Source: Sambucus nigra (lineage: Eukaryota; Streptophyta; Magnoliopsida; Dipsacales; Adoxaceae). From it: a stretch of DNA of 64,000 nucleotides. The DNA is taken from assembly GCA_949130495.1 (NCBI GenBank), contig OX422211.1, positions 634,541,217 to 634,605,216 of the forward strand, read 5' to 3'. The notes beneath the pieces were generated by a model, which ran no database searches, had not been told where the DNA came from, and saw only the letters and a program-made list of their open reading frames with translations. Positions 63,977-64,000 of the stretch are shown piece by piece (positions within the stretch are counted from its first letter, which is position 1; each line of letters starts with the position of its first letter). The position numbers and the translations under genes were made by a program.

Positions 63977-64000
63977 ACGACTGGTAATATCGTTTTTCAT

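Overview
This window is repeat-rich nuclear DNA of a flowering plant, most likely a eudicot. The evidence is one spliced plant-type gene (DUF2431/BMT5-like), plant Ty1/copia and Ty3/gypsy retrotransposons with plant primer-binding sites, En/Spm-type CACTA transposase genes and AT-rich introns. The species cannot be told from the sequence. Only one convincing host gene is present; nearly everything else is nested mobile DNA.

Layout. 736-3067 (+) is a three-exon DUF2431 gene whose exons join in frame to 243 codons plus stop. 3536-10931 is a small inverted-repeat element split by a young Ty1/copia element (3924-10511, minus; near-identical LTRs, ATTTC target duplication). That copia has a separate gag and a frameshifted pol. 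11012-11158 is an orphan coding-looking tail, followed by a SINE-like repeat. 11822-17053 (minus) is an LTR element with gag remnants but no pol (ATTTA duplication, initiator-Met primer site). 17054-19471 holds no recognised gene.

19472-46707 is an old non-autonomous Ty3/gypsy-like element (minus) that has been repeatedly invaded. Its 3' LTR carries a coding-poor Athila/Tat-like large retrotransposon derivative (21251-29819, AACAT duplication). Its internal region carries a decayed Tekay/Del-like chromovirus (32983-43990), which itself holds a hAT-like MITE (34841-35338). Its 5' LTR carries another MITE (45765-46066) and breaks off at 46707.

47071-53640 holds a PF04195-like gene remnant, a CACTA end, a Ptta-type gene and a TNP2-type transposase, the last interrupted by a 195-bp CACTA miniature. 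53641-60942 has microsatellites and a few exon-like scraps. 60943-63351 is a second member of the gag-only family, cut by a Ty3/gypsy-type element whose LTR (63352-63955) and primer site run to the window end.

The most unusual signals are two unrelated arrays of short hairpins. In the copia leader (9272-9830) about a dozen hairpins share the octamer ACTTCAGG (or close variants) while the flanking arms change together to keep pairing. In both LTRs and the internal region of the Athila-like derivative, larger hairpins share a TTGC-ATTTTTA-GCAA core. A third signal is an 18-nt near-palindrome repeated in the LTRs of two different gypsy-like families.
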